A DNA stretch of 64,000 bases from Paragorgia papillata (GCA_035771165.1 JAWNZC010000222.1:1116001-1180000), one strand, 5' to 3'; numbered from the stretch's first letter, positions 11,200 through 21,875 are shown. A program made the numbers and translations. The notes: generated by a model from the sequence alone, not told the origin.

Positions 11200-11396
11200 A
11201 TAACTAATGATGTAAATTAACATTCTACTCGTAGGCGGAACTGACACTATATATCACTTCTTTTGTCCATGTATATAATTGTAAACCGTTGTTTGTGTCA
11301 CACTATTCATTGTAATCTACCCGTCCAAGGCTGCAGACTGCTAGCCGAAAGCTCGTAACCCGAATTAATATTAAAACCAGAGAACGTTATCAACAG

Positions 11397-11762
11397 CAAT
11401 ATGAATGAATAATCCTGGTTTCGCATCCAACATCTTTAAAAGGACCTATATAGTTAATTAAGAGAGACATGCTGCGCTGCACGCAACACAATATTATAAT
11501 ATAAACAAGACACTTAACAGATGATACTTTGATTCTCATTACACAATTAACTTTATAATCCGACAAGTAGGGATTGTCTGTTATTGGTCATGTTTCACAG
11601 TTTCTTATTATTCACAGTTTTTTATAATTTTTCTTGTTTGATGATTTACGAATTACGATATTTATAAGATTTTCACTCCGACTCCGGCTTTTCCGAGTCC
11701 GATGGTAAACACCGATTTTTATCGATTGACCAACCGATAAAAATCGGCCGACTAAAATCGCA
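11397..11762. other. unassigned spacer
   Basis: AT-rich sequence. The only local pattern is repeated CCGATTTTTATCG and CGATAAAAATCGG words at 11700-11750, a short inverted repeat. Confidence 0.4.
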
Positions 11763-11853
11763 GCGTGCGTGCCTAGCGTCCGTGCCTAGCGTGTGCGCCT
11801 AGCGTGCGCGCCTAGCGTGCGCGCCTAGCGTGCGTGCCTAGCGTGCGTGCACA
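11763..11853. repeat. 12-bp minisatellite (GCGTGCGTGCCTA type)
   Basis: About seven copies of GCCTAGCGTGCG with C/T variation. GC-rich island in AT-rich surroundings with alternating purine-pyrimidine tracts. Confidence 0.85.
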
Positions 11854-11865
11854 TTCATATTAGGG

Positions 11866-12015
11866 AGCTTAAAGTGCTTATGAAACGAAAATTAAGTTTG
11901 TCTTATTTGAAAGTACTTTTAAAATGACAAAGTATCATCTTTTGCAGTCTTTTGTTTCCTTGCTTTGTTTTGAAGATATCACAGTTTGTTTTATAAGCGA
12001 AACTAGCCAGTGACG
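11866..12015. repeat. degenerate half of the 49.1-kb foldback family
   Basis: AAAATTAAGTTTGTCTTATTTGAAAG followed by a GATATCACAGTTTGTT and GACGTCAC block parallels one arm of the foldback at 49124-49598, at lower identity. No opposite arm was found. Confidence 0.45.
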
Positions 12016-12167
12016 TCACTGCGTTGACATAAAATGAAGCTTCACTGGGTTCTGATGGTGAACTACCACCTAAGAAAAATAAATAAGACAATTAAGAAGA
12101 GAATAAAATTTTACACAACTTAAAGACTTCTTTCCTTCCTTTATCCTTCCCTCCCTCCCTCCCCTAG

Positions 12168-12257
12168 TTAGCCTGCGTAGCAGGCGTTACTGGATGAGGG
12201 GACTGGGGAAGCCCTCTCCCCAGTCCCCTCGTCCAGTAACGCCTGCTATGCAGGCTA
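12168..12257. mobile_element. 90-bp hairpin insertion, 8-bp target duplication
   Basis: Nearly perfect palindrome, TAGCCTGCGTAGCAGGCG to its complement, with a 7-base loop. It is bounded by TCCCCTAG at 12160-12167 and 12258-12265. Confidence 0.7.
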
Positions 12258-12265
12258 TCCCCTAG

Positions 12266-12475
12266 CCTGGTTACCTGGCCCAATTTCAAAAGAAATATGG
12301 GCCAGGTAACCACTAATCTCATTCTCGCGTCATCAGGGCTAAATCCACTTATGACGATTGCAATTTCACTCATAGCCACTAAAAACGCGCGAAATTGTAA
12401 CCAATAGGAAAGCAGAAGTCTTTAGTGGTTACCTGGCCCATATTCTTTGATTGGGCCAGGGTACCAGGCTAGCTA
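12266..12475. mobile_element. MITE with 50-bp terminal repeats, same target word
   Basis: Left end CCTGGTTACCTGGCCCAAT is complementary to the right end near 12427-12470, arms about 50 bp. TCCCCTAG occurs on both sides (12258-12265 and 12476-12483). Together with the previous hairpin, two elements sit in tandem between three copies of one 8-bp target. No coding capacity. Confidence 0.75.
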
Positions 12476-12483
12476 TCCCCTAG

Positions 12484-12990
12484 TTTGATCCAGTGTTACT
12501 ACAGAAAGAAACCAGAGTAAATTAAACTAACTAAAACTGTAAAACAGAACTGAAGCTCAAAACATTGACTTGAGTGATTAATTACAACTCTAACACCTAG
12601 TACTGTAGGAAGCAGATTATTATAAACTGACCTGGCTGAGATGACTCTATGAGATTTCTGTGTTGGTTGCCTGAGGCATATTATATAGTTGTACAAAACA
12701 TATTATAAACTTGATTATAGCAACCTGAAAGAAAAACAAGAAGATAATGAGCAAAACATAAAAACAAGTTGCAAACAATTGGAATATGAAACAAGAAGGT
12801 GCGTGTGGTGCAAGCGATAACTATGCAAAATTAAGTGTCTTAATAAATATATAAGTCATCAATGAAAATCTATTCAAATTAAGATTGACAGTGTTATTGC
12901 TATTATTGTAGGATAAAATTTGACTGACCAAACAAATAGGTGCCATTGTTAATTGGGGGAGGGGTGTCGAGACAAATTGACCCATCCCTG
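12484..12990. other. unassigned spacer
   Basis: No repeat, exon or RNA signal that I can support. The short ORFs have no family resemblance. Confidence 0.4.
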
Positions 12991-13760
12991 GGAATCACTA
13001 ATCCCTGCGGGTGACTAATCCCTGGGATGTCACTGATCCCTGAGGGGTGATTAAATCCTGGGAGGGGTGATTAAATCCTGGGAGGTCACTGATCCCCGAG
13101 GGGTGATTAAACCCTGAGGAGGGGTGATTAAACCCTGGGAGGGGTGATTAAACCCTGAGGAGGGGTGATTAAACCCTGAGAGGGGTGATTAAACCCTGAG
13201 AGGGGTGATTAAACCCTGAGGAGGGGTGATTAAACCCTGAGAGGTCACTGATCCCTGAGGGGTGATTAAACCCTGAGAGGGGTGATTAAACCCTGATAGG
13301 GGTGATTAAACCCTGAGGAGGGGTGATTAAACCCTGAGAGGGGTGATTAAACCCTGAGGAGGGGTGATTAAACCGTGAGGAGGGGTGATTAAACCCTGAG
13401 GAGGGGTGATTAAACCCTGAGAGGGGTGATTAAACCCTGAGGAGGGGTGATTAAACCCTGAGAGGGGTGATTAAACCCTGAGGAGGGGTGATTAAACCCT
13501 GAGAGGGGTGATTAAACTCTGAGATGGGTGATTAAACCCTGAGAGGGGTGATTAAACCATGAGAGGGGTAATTAAACCCTGAGAGGGGTGATTAAACCAT
13601 GAGAGGGGTGATTAAACCATGAGAGGGGTGATTAAACCCTGGGAGGGGTGATTAAACCCTGAGAGGTCCTGATCCCTGAGGGGTCACTAAACCCTGAGAG
13701 GTCACTGATCACTGGGTGGTCGCGAATGCTTACGGGTCACTGATCCCTAGGAGTCACAAA
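12991..13760. repeat. 19-22-bp minisatellite (GAGGGGTGATTAAACCCT)
   Basis: About 34 copies of GAGGGGTGATTAAACCCT plus GA or GAGGA. Units of 19 and 22 bp alternate in runs, and the array degrades at both ends (13000-13080 and 13665-13850) into CACTGATCCCTGAGGGG variants. The unit has weak dyad symmetry (GGGGT...ACCCT). Confidence 0.92.
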
Positions 13761-13924
13761 TCTCTAGGCTCACTGATACTTATGGGTCAGATGACCCTGG
13801 GGGTAACTAATGCCTAGGGGTTACTCAACCCATGGGAGATCACTAATGCCTGGAAAAGACACGTTGTAAAGAAATGCTGGACTAGAAAGAACAGATGAAC
13901 TTAGAAATGCTATAAAAGACAGAG

Positions 13925-14535
13925 ATGTATTGTATTGTATTGTATAAATTTATACAACATGGCTATAGTCTGAGGTTTAAAGCACAATAGCTGCTGCTGT
14001 GTGTGAGAAAATAGTATTTTAACCATTCTTTTCTTTTAAGTCAATCTTCAGCAATAAGGCTGTTATTGTTTGAAGCAGTATTTTATTGCTAAAAATCTTG
14101 ACAGTTTAATTACCACAGTTTTCACTCGATCAGTACAATATACAGTTGCAGATTGAGTCCAACCTTGCCAGCTACTGTATGTACATGTATTTTTAAATAC
14201 ACATACATACAGTAGCTGGCATGGTTGGACTCAATCTGCAACTGTATATTGTACGAGTGAAAACTGTGGTAATTAAACTGTCAAGATTTTTAGCACTAAA
14301 AATAATACTAATAATAACAATAACAGCCTTATTGCTGCAGATTGACTTAAAAAAAGAATGGTTAAAATACTATTTTCTCACATGCAGCTAGCAGCTATTG
14401 TGCTATTATAACTCATTCCTGTCCGAGGGCTTCCCCAGAGATGAATAAAATCGTCTGGCATTAGCCAGAATAAAATACTAAAGACCAATTCGGACAGGAA
14501 AGAGTTAAACCTCAGATTATAGCCATATTGTATTG
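13925..14535. mobile_element. foldback element, arms about 220 bp
   Basis: The left arm (about 13925-14192) reads as the reverse complement of 14204-14535. Shared blocks include CAGATTGAGTCCAACC, ACCACAGTTTTCACTCG and AACAATAACAGCC. The right arm is interrupted by a TTAA mini-MITE at 14407-14508. Spacer about 12 bp. Confidence 0.8.
14407..14508. mobile_element. TTAA mini-MITE, copy a, inside a foldback arm
   Basis: Ends AACTCATTCCTGTCCG and CGGACAGGAAAGAGTT are inverted. TTAA is present on the right and TATA on the left; the uninterrupted left arm of the host foldback confirms the insertion. The most divergent member of the local family. Confidence 0.7.
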
Positions 14536-14872
14536 CTTTAATATTTTCAATTAGAATTTGTGAAATGTTGGTTTTCATTTTACTTATAGAAACCTTCCTG
14601 GTAAAGTCATTTATTGTTTAATAACATTTTGTTATAGATTATAATATTTTTAATAATTAGCATAAATTAGAATAATTTGGAATAATTAATTTGAATAATT
14701 GAATAATTTTTAAAGACAATTCAAATAATATATTGTATAAGATATACAGACTAAATCAGCTCAATACTTCACACTTAAGTGTGCGAAAAGATATGAATTA
14801 ATCTTTGAGAAAATGATTATTTTAGTCTGAAAAGGACAAAACTGTTCAGGTGTTACTGTAATTGCTGCAGAA

Positions 14873-14997
14873 TTAATCCATTGCTGTCTATAGGATATGA
14901 GGGTTAATCTCCCTTTGATGAGGAAAATCATCTGCTGTTAGACACAGTAAAACAATAAAGGGATCATTTTTGACCAGCTCAGGCAGGAATGGGTTAA
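14873..14997. mobile_element. TTAA mini-MITE, copy b
   Basis: 125 bp between TTAA sites with ends TTAATCCATTGCTG and CAGGCAGGAATGGGTTAA, and the shared core AAAATCATCTGCTGTTAGACA. TTAA targeting points to the piggyBac type. Confidence 0.75.
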
Positions 14998-15004
14998 TCA
15001 TTTG

Positions 15005-15126
15005 TTAACTCATTGCTGCCTAGGATGTCTGAGGGTTCTCTCTTTGATGAGGAAAATCATCTGCTGTTAGACAGAGTAAAACAATAAAGGGATCATTTTT
15101 GACCAGCTCAGGCAGGAATGGGTTAA
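15005..15126. mobile_element. TTAA mini-MITE, copy c
   Basis: Eight bases right of copy b and nearly identical to it from GATGAGGAAAATC to GGCAGGAATGGGTTAA, including the core. Head-to-tail spacing suggests tandem duplication or insertion beside the first copy. Confidence 0.8.
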
Positions 15127-15579
15127 TTAAGAATTTATTAATAATAAATTTAGGTAAAAGTGAGGGAGTAAGAGATAATGCTTTCCTGCCTCGAAGCAAT
15201 CACTAAGTGCAGTTTCCTGCTGCCATGTGAACAGATAAAACTTAACCCAAATCCTTATCTAAAGTTCCTTCCTTATCAAAACAAAATTCCTCTTCGAGGC
15301 AATGGTATAAATGAATACGGCAAAGGCGACAGTGGTCATGCATTCTGTCACAGTCAGAGAGCTGACTCTAGATCGTTCTGAATACTGGCAATCTAAGTCT
15401 TTATCTGTAAATAGTCACTTTTAGCCATAAATTGTAATAATAAAACAAAAATGCAATAATTATCTAATAAATGAGTGGTTGGAAGTGCTGTCATCCTTAT
15501 CACAGAAGTGCTGTGCCTCACTGCCTCACACATTTGGATGGGTGAGACATCGACCTTACAAGTGCTGAGCACCCTTCAG
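15127..15579. other. unassigned spacer
   Basis: Contains short ORFs without family signal and no recognised repeat. It separates TTAA mini-MITE copies c and d. Confidence 0.35.
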
Positions 15580-15776
15580 CAGGGTGTAGGAACCAGGGGG
15601 GGATGGGGCATGTGCCCCCCCCAACTTTGTCATGAAGTGCCCTTATTGCAACAGAAAAGTGCCCTTTTTATGATAAAACATGTGTTTCAAGTGTCCTTTT
15701 GAAATCCTACCGCCTGAACAAAGTGCCCTTTTGAAGCTGTGTCCCTCCAAGATCAACTTGCTTCCTACACCCACTG
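15580..15776. mobile_element. hAT-like MITE, 197 bp
   Basis: Left end CAGGGTGTAGGAA and right end TTCCTACACCCACTG are inverted and begin with the CAG typical of hAT ends. Flanking 8-mers CCCTTCAG (15572-15579) and CCCCTCAG (15777-15784) match at 7 of 8 positions. The interior contains the G-run/C-run pair common in these MITEs. Confidence 0.75.
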
Positions 15777-15869
15777 CCCCTCAGACTTTGTTAATGTCTC
15801 TAAAATGGGCAATCCCCATTTTAGGCCAGCAGACAGGACACCCTCCTCCCAGTTCAGCTACTTCCTTCA

Positions 15870-15923
15870 ATAAAAAAACAATAAAGGAACCATTTTTGGT
15901 CAGCTCAGGCAGGAATGGGTTAA
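15870..15923. mobile_element. TTAA mini-MITE, copy d, truncated
   Basis: Only the right half remains (AACAATAAAGGAACC to GGCAGGAATGGGTTAA). Confidence 0.65.
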
Positions 15924-15930
15924 TCACTTG

Positions 15931-16052
15931 TTAACTCATTGCTGCCTAGGATGGCTGAGAGTTCTCTCTTTGATGAGTAAAATCATCTGGTGTTAGACAC
16001 AGTAAAACAATAAAGGGATCATTTTTGGTCAGCTCAGGCAGAAATGGGTTAA
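15931..16052. mobile_element. TTAA mini-MITE, copy e
   Basis: TTAACTCATTGCTGCC to GGCAGAAATGGGTTAA, 122 bp, 7 bp from copy d. Core AAAATCATCTGGTGTTAGACA. Confidence 0.8.
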
Positions 16053-16059
16053 TCACTTG

Positions 16060-16175
16060 TTAACTCATTGCTGCCTAGGATGTCTGAGAGTTCTCTCTTT
16101 GACTAGTAAAATCATCTGGTGTTGACACAGTAAAACAATACAGGGACTGTTTTTGGCCAGCTCAGGCAGGAACTA
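16060..16175. mobile_element. TTAA mini-MITE, copy f
   Basis: TTAACTCATTGCTGCC at the left; the right end reads CTCAGGCAGGAACTAAAA, with the terminal TTAA mutated. Confidence 0.75.
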
Positions 16176-17167
16176 AAAAGTCACACACTTTTAAAAATAA
16201 ACTACTTAGCTAGAAGACAGTTTATGTTACTGACATAACTAGCATGGGTGAATTAAAGATACTAGTTTCAGATATAAAGACAAAGGAAATAGATCATTTC
16301 CCCAGGGGAAGGGGGGAGCTAGGGAAGGTTAGAACAGCTGTGAGGTTTTCTTCTGTATATACATGTATAAACGAATATTGTTTCTGTGGGTGCAGATGTC
16401 TGGTGACATATATAAAATTCAGCAAGCTACCCTAATAAGTACATGCAGTAAATGTCAAACTTGGTTGACTAATTCAATATCATAATTTTATGTCTCGTTT
16501 AAACCCAAAGGATCAGTTTTCTTCTAACTGCTGTAATTCTGGTGTGTTTTGTACACAAAAACATTGTTTGAAAAATCCACATGAAATTATATGCTTTTTT
16601 GGCACTGGAAAACCATAACAGTTTTTGTGGCCAAGAGATAAAATATATTAGACATGGCTTGAAAACCATTCAGACAAACTTTGAGGCTGATTCAGTGAAC
16701 TCTGATCAAGGTTGACCTCCCGCAGCAAACACAAGCCCACTCACAGACACAATACTAATTATTGAATATTTAAAATCAAGCTATGTTTTGATAATGGCTA
16801 GACATTGAAATATGCAAGGATAACAAGCCATAATGACCAGGGAGTTAATGTCTGACTCTGATCAGAATCAACCCATAACAAGGCCTGGTGCTGAAAGCTT
16901 TTATGAAAACAATATTGATTATTTTTGTCTGAAGAGGATATATTTATATTTCTTAAAGCAGATATACAGAGGGAATTTCCTAAATATGACTTGGCATATA
17001 GGTAGTGACAATGTGTTCCTGTTTGAATATGTTAGTTAATTCATATTTTGCTTGAAGTACATGTAAATGCATTATTAATATATGTCTTGGTCAATTTTGT
17101 TTTTATTAATGTTAAAAATATTCCATAGTATCTCAAAGCTATATAATATATATTATATATATATATA
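16176..17167. other. unassigned spacer
   Basis: AT-rich, no repeat or exon that I can support. It ends in a TA-rich microsatellite (17140-17166). Confidence 0.4.
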
Positions 17168-17525
17168 CAGTCAAACCTCCCTTTGTGGACACCTCTCGTA
17201 AGTGGACACCTCCCATAAGTGGACACCTCTCGTACGTGGACACCTCTCATAAGTGGACACCTCTCGTACGTGGACACCTCCTGTAAGTGGACACCTCCCG
17301 TAAGTGGACACCTCCCGTAAGTGGACACCTCCCGTAAGTGGACACCTCTCATAAGTGGACACCTCTCGTACGTGGACACCTCCTGTAAGTGGACACCTCC
17401 CGTAAGTGGACACCTCCCGTAAGTGGACACCTCTCGTAAGTGGACACCTCTCGTAAGTGGACACCTCCCATAAGTTGACACCTCGCGTAAGTGGACACCT
17501 CTCGTAAGTGGACACCTCTCACAAG
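17168..17525. repeat. 17-bp minisatellite rooted in a MITE end
   Basis: About 20 copies of GTGGACACCTCNCGTAA. The left edge reads TACAGTCAAACCTCCCTTTG, the outer end of a common Tc1/mariner-type MITE (TA plus CAGTCAAACC), and the unit continues its subterminal sequence. Reading the minus strand gives CPLTRGVHLREVSTYGR-type repeats, an artefact of the array. Confidence 0.9.
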
Positions 17526-18009
17526 GCAAGGCCTTTTGTGAAGGTAAAGCCAGTGATATTTTTTGTCCCACGAAATGTAAATTTAATTGTAAATGGAAGT
17601 ACCGGTACTTAAAAATCCTTCAATGTGTTGAAACAACTTCATATTAATTACTCAAAATACTTTAAATATCTTGGAATTTCCTGCATATAAGTGAAAACTA
17701 AACAAAAAATATTTATGATATTGACAGAATTGTAGCGTTAAAACTATTATTCTTGCATGAGATGAATGTTAAATTCTTCAAGGAACAAACCCTGGGGTTC
17801 ATGCTCAACCGAAATTTTTAAATTTCATTTTCTACAGGTTGCTGATTGAATCTATCAATCAAAATTACAATGTTGTGTATCAATATTGCAAAGTTGCACA
17901 CAAGAGAACATCTGGTTTGACTATAATTTTAAAGGTCAAGTACTGTGTATTGCATGGTGGCTGTGTGGTCCCTGGCAGTGTGTGAGAAGTAATATTTATT
18001 TGCTAAGCT
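17526..18009. other. unassigned spacer
   Basis: No supported feature. Confidence 0.35.
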
Positions 18010-18075
18010 TTCAGCCTGTTGACTCATTAGCCTTCATCAGAGCAACCTAACAACAAGCTGTCGGCTAACATCATT
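18010..18075 (-). other. Penelope-type terminal motif fragment
   Basis: On the minus strand: CTCTGATGAAGGCTAATGAG followed by GGCTGAAAGCTTAGC. It has the CTGATGA and GAAA words of the hammerhead-like motif, but the intervening arms no longer pair, so it is probably decayed. Confidence 0.4.
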
Positions 18076-18129
18076 AATATTTATGATAATAAATTATGTT
18101 AGTCAACATATCATAGGTTAAAGGATTAG

Positions 18130-18640
18130 AGGCAGTGTTTAGGTACGACAGATATGTAGGGGCATTGCCCAACCAATTGAAGGCTGCCCCCTCAAATATG
18201 TTGAAGTGGAAGGACAATGGCTTGAAGTGGTGGACATGTTTTGCTATCTTGGCGATACTATATGTGCAGGTGGTGGATATGCAGCAAGCACTGCTGCCTG
18301 CTCCAGAAGTGTGTGGGGAAAGTTCAGAGCGTGCGATGATCGGGTCAGCACAACCACCCTGTACAAATGTCTTGAGGACATGAACTGTCTGGAACGAAAC
18401 GAGCGTGCGATGATCAGGTGGATCTGTGGAGTCAAGGTGGCCGACTGGGTCAGCACAACCACCCTGTACAAATGTCTTGGGATTCCTAGTTTGGATAAAG
18501 TGGTGCGAAGCAATCGTCTGAGAAGGTTTGGGCACGTAGAACGCAGCAACGGTTGGATGGTAGAACCAGCAGAGGGCACCCAAGGAAGACATGGCGAGAT
18601 ACCATTAAGGAAGATCTGCGAGCCTTAAGCGTGGTGTTTC
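18130..18640 (+). pseudogene. non-LTR retrotransposon reverse transcriptase, C-terminal fragment
   Basis: Readable blocks are GQWLEVVDMFCYLGDTICAG, ERNERAMIRWICGVK and LGIPSLDKVVRSNRLRRFGHVER, the thumb and C-terminal region of LINE reverse transcriptases (endonuclease and catalytic FADD-type box are absent). A block of about 45 bp ending VSTTTLYKCL is present twice, replacing the normal sequence between the CYLGDT and LERN regions. A frameshift near 18565 moves the conserved RKTWRDTIKEDL tail to another frame. Dead 5'-truncated copy. Confidence 0.75.
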
Positions 18641-18645
18641 CACAA

Positions 18646-18910
18646 AACTTATTGCCATTTGCAAGCCACTGTTAGGCTTGCAATTATTTTCACATTTGTT
18701 TACATTTGAAAGTTTCACCACAAGACATTGAACATTTAAAAACAAACCAATCAACTTACGGCATTATTTCAAAGAAACCTGTCAAAATGACACTGCAAGT
18801 TGATTGATTTGTTTTTAAATGTTCTGGTGAAACACTGAAACTCATAAACAAATGTGAAAATAATTGCAAGCCAAATGGTGACTTGCAAATGGCAGTATTT
18901 TAAAAACTAA
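18646..18910. mobile_element. foldback element, arms about 110 bp
   Basis: The arm from GCCATTTGCAAG (18654) through AAACAAACCAATCAACTT pairs with AAGTTGATTGATTTGTTT through CTTGCAAATGGC (18895). The spacer is about 35 bp. It directly follows the LINE fragment. Confidence 0.75.
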
Positions 18911-18965
18911 TATTTAATGTAAACAAACTCTTGGTCATGAATGCGCAGTTTGCATTGTTAGATGA

Positions 18966-19607
18966 CCGGCCAACCTCGATAAAAGTGTCTCAAAAACACC
19001 GTTGATGGCATTTTTTGTTACAAGCAGGCAACCATGCTAAACCGTATCAGATACCACCATTTATCTACTGTTATAAAGCTAAGCTTTTGTCCTATAGTAT
19101 AGTATTGCTCATAATATCCATAGACATTTAACTCACCGGTTCAACAGTACTATCTTGTGATACATGGAAGGCAACCGGCCTAATCATCTTGATCAATGTC
19201 TAAACTACATTTCTATGCTGGTTGCCTGCTTGTAACAAAAAGTTTTCAGATTGTTGTGGCTGTTCTTCTAAGTGTTATATTTAGGCGAATTTGCACCATG
19301 TTTCTTGTTTGTTTATAATTGTGAGCTATGCGAATTAGAATAATCAGAACTTCTGGTATGCTGATTGGATAGCATTCTGAATATTCTGAATTCAAATAAT
19401 ACACAAACGTAAATAGGCATCGCTTTACAGATATCCCATCCATCACATTGTGCTTTAAAAAAGCTCGAAATTTTAGTATATAAATCAATAATCACGACTG
19501 CCAACGCCCCTCACCTTCAAAGTATACACTATCGGATATGATTTAGCATGGTTGCCTGTTTGTAACAAAAAATGCCATCAAAAGTAATAATTTGAAGCCT
19601 TGGCCGG
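18966..19607. mobile_element. DNA-transposon remnant with 70-80-bp inverted ends
   Basis: Left CCGGCCAACC ... GATGGCATTTTTTGTTACAA ... GCAGGCAACCATGCT and right AGCATGGTTGCCTG ... TTGTAACAAAAAATGCCATC ... GGCCGGCCC are inverted. A third internal copy of the GGTTGCCTGCTTGTAACAAA word lies near 19218. No transposase frame between them. Confidence 0.65.
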
Positions 19608-19625
19608 CCCTCTATGTAGATCACC

Positions 19626-19697
19626 TTTGACACTTTGAGGCCTGGACCTCTCCCTGTGCTGAATAAAATCGTCTGTGAAGACTTCAAAGTGTTAAAA
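19626..19697. mobile_element. very short MITE, 72 bp
   Basis: Ends TTGACACTTTGAGGCC and GACTTCAAAGTGTTAA are inverted, with GAATAAAATCGTCTG inside, a word shared with the TTAA mini-MITE copy a at 14.4 kb. Confidence 0.5.
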
Positions 19698-20247
19698 CAA
19701 AATGCCAAAGTGAGTACTGAATGTCTGAGTACAGACTTGATGTGTGTGTGTCAAATGAAAAGGACAGTATTATTAAGAGTTGTTTTATTCATTAGTTTCT
19801 GTTACAGAATTTTGCTTTCCACTTAACAAATTGAGAAACAATGGACACAGACTTGTTTCAGTGGTTTCTAATCCCAACCAAAAATAAATTCTAACCCTTA
19901 TCTTACCCATAATCCTAACTTTATAAAAGCGAATATCCCCTCAAAACAATGTCTTCTACCGAGGAAGCAACCCTTATAATTTGAAATCAGCTCGAGCGAG
20001 ACTCGAGATAAATGGTCTTACCGTATGTTTTTCCTTCCATAGCAAAGACTTTTCATCCCAGTTTACTTTAACAAGTCCAAACCTAGCAAAAAGCAGTTAA
20101 TATTGCTTTATCTTCATCGGTATTCAAAAGCACGTGGAACGCCATCTTGGATATTTAAATTTCTCGGGCATTCAGGCAAAGAGCGCGTGCAGGCTAAAAC
20201 AAGGCCCTAAACACCCTGCGAGGGCAATTTATATTCAGTTTATCATA
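19698..20247. other. unassigned spacer
   Basis: No supported feature. The sequence rises slightly in GC around 20150-20220 without any exon signal I trust. Confidence 0.35.
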
Positions 20248-20960
20248 TTATCTATGCTTACGAAAGAAAAAGGAAAGTCTGAAATAAAGAATGTTTAGAG
20301 GTTCAAGTAGGTACAAAGGTATGGAAAGTTTCAACATAAAAAACAATTCAAGAACTGTGAAAATATCGTTCATATTTCTGACGAGAACGCAACGACAAAC
20401 GTTTGAGTCCTTTCACGACTTCAAGTTTTAAAAGCGACTAAAAAATACATTTCTGTATCTAGAATACTTCTGGTATGCTTACCTTGTAAACCCACTTGTT
20501 AAAAGAAGACGAAAGACAATATCAGCTGTCGAAATAAAATACAAGATATGCAGTCGCTCTTCCTCAAGCCAACGCTCTAAACGTTGAGAAAGAAAGCTCC
20601 GACAATAGAAAACTCTTTTCGCTGTTTTTTTAAAGTCAAAGTCGAGATTTTTCAGGGAATATTTCTTCTTTTATTCAGCGAAGCAAAAATCCAAAACATT
20701 ATTTTCAATCTTGAACGAAATTTTCCCGCTTCAGCAGCTGGTATGCTCACGTCATCAACACGAAACATGATTGGTCGCTTGAAGAGAATTTCTATTCTTA
20801 GTTTTTTTGCCTTTTATATTGTTCATGATTTGAAAGTGTTTTATCGCGGGTTTCGCCTTCTTTAGCAAAAACATTTCTTCCTACTTTACTTTTCAGTCCT
20901 AGAAACCTAGCAAAAACAAGTTAACTGGACATCACTTTTTCGTCAACAAACGGGGATAAC
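20248..20960 (+). repeat. segmental duplication, copy 1
   Basis: From TCTATGCTTACGAAAGAAAA to AACAAGTTAACTGGACATCA this closely matches 21150-21875. It contains AACACGAAACATGATTGGTC, found in all three copies. Function unknown; a long unclassified transposon is possible. Confidence 0.8.
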
Positions 20961-21149
20961 CGGAAATTGAGGTCAGCGCTGTGAAATACTTTGTGGCATA
21001 TCGTTATTAAGGTTTCGTTTTAAAAAGGCCCGGGTAAATTTGGTCTTTTAAATTAACGAGAGTCATCAGAGATGGCCCATCTTGCCAGCGCGTGGGCACC
21101 AATGGCGGTGATTCTCTGGGCTTTACATTTGGTCTCATTGAAGACGAGG

Positions 21150-21875
21150 CCATTATCTATGCTTACCAAAGAAAAAGGAAAGTCCGAAATAAAGAATGTT
21201 TAAAGCTATAAGTAGGTACAAAGGTATGAAAAGTTTCAACATAAAAAACAATTCAAGAACTGTGAAAATATCGTTCATATTTCCGACGAGAACGCAACGA
21301 CAAACCTTTGAGTCCTTTCACGACTTCCAGTTTTAAAAGCGACTAAAAATACATTTCTGTTTTTAAAATACTTCTTATATGCTTACCTCGTAAACCCACT
21401 TGTTTAAAGAAAAGACTGAAAACAATATATTCATGAGCTGTCGGAATAAAACACAAGATATTCTCCACGAAGACTCGACTTTGCCGATTATCAGTACATA
21501 ACATAGTCGCTCTTCCTCACAGCAATTTTTTAAGCCAACGCTCTGTCAAAGCGTGATATAAAACGTTGAGAAAGAAAGCTCCAACAATAGAAAACTCTTT
21601 TCGCTGTTTTTTCTAAATTCAAAGTCGAGATTTTTCAGGGAATATTTCTTCTTTTATTCAGCGAAAGCAAAAATCCAAAATATTATTTTCAACGAAATTT
21701 TCCCGCTTCAGCAGCTCGTATGGCCACGTCATCAACACGAAACATGATTGGTCGCTTGATCAATGTTAAGAGAATTTCTATTCTCAGTTTTTTTGCCTTT
21801 TATATTGTTCATGATTTGAAAGAAATTAAGTGTTTTATCCCGGGTTTCGCCTTCTTTAGGAAAAACATTTCAAGT
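21150..21875 (+). repeat. segmental duplication, copy 2
   Basis: Same order of blocks as copy 1 with an extra stretch near 21440-21560 (ATTCTCCACGAAGACTCG) absent from copy 1. It ends earlier, before the CTACTTTACTTTTC block. Confidence 0.8.

Larger units (their letters stand above)
10440..11396 (+). mobile_element. Penelope-like element remnant with inverted terminal repeats
   Basis: The arm at 10440-10493 is a perfect 54-bp reverse complement of 11343-11396. The arm resumes at 10883-10978 and pairs with 11250-11342 once an internal insertion (10495-10882) is removed, giving arms of about 147 bp. Between the arms lies the tail of a GIY-YIG-type Penelope ORF. The right arm carries GGCT, a loop, then AGCCGAAAGC, the 3' half of the hammerhead-like motif known from Penelope terminal repeats. 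The element is strongly 5'-truncated. Confidence 0.7.

Noticed and set aside
12991..13760. CRISPR-like repeat array
   Set aside because: Units are directly adjacent with no unique spacers and the DNA is eukaryotic.
17041..17571. Repetitive minus-strand frames (VSTYGRCPLTRGVH)
   Set aside because: They follow from the 17-bp minisatellite, not from a gene.
18206..18628. A functional 140-residue protein gene
   Set aside because: It is the frameshifted tail of a LINE reverse transcriptase.
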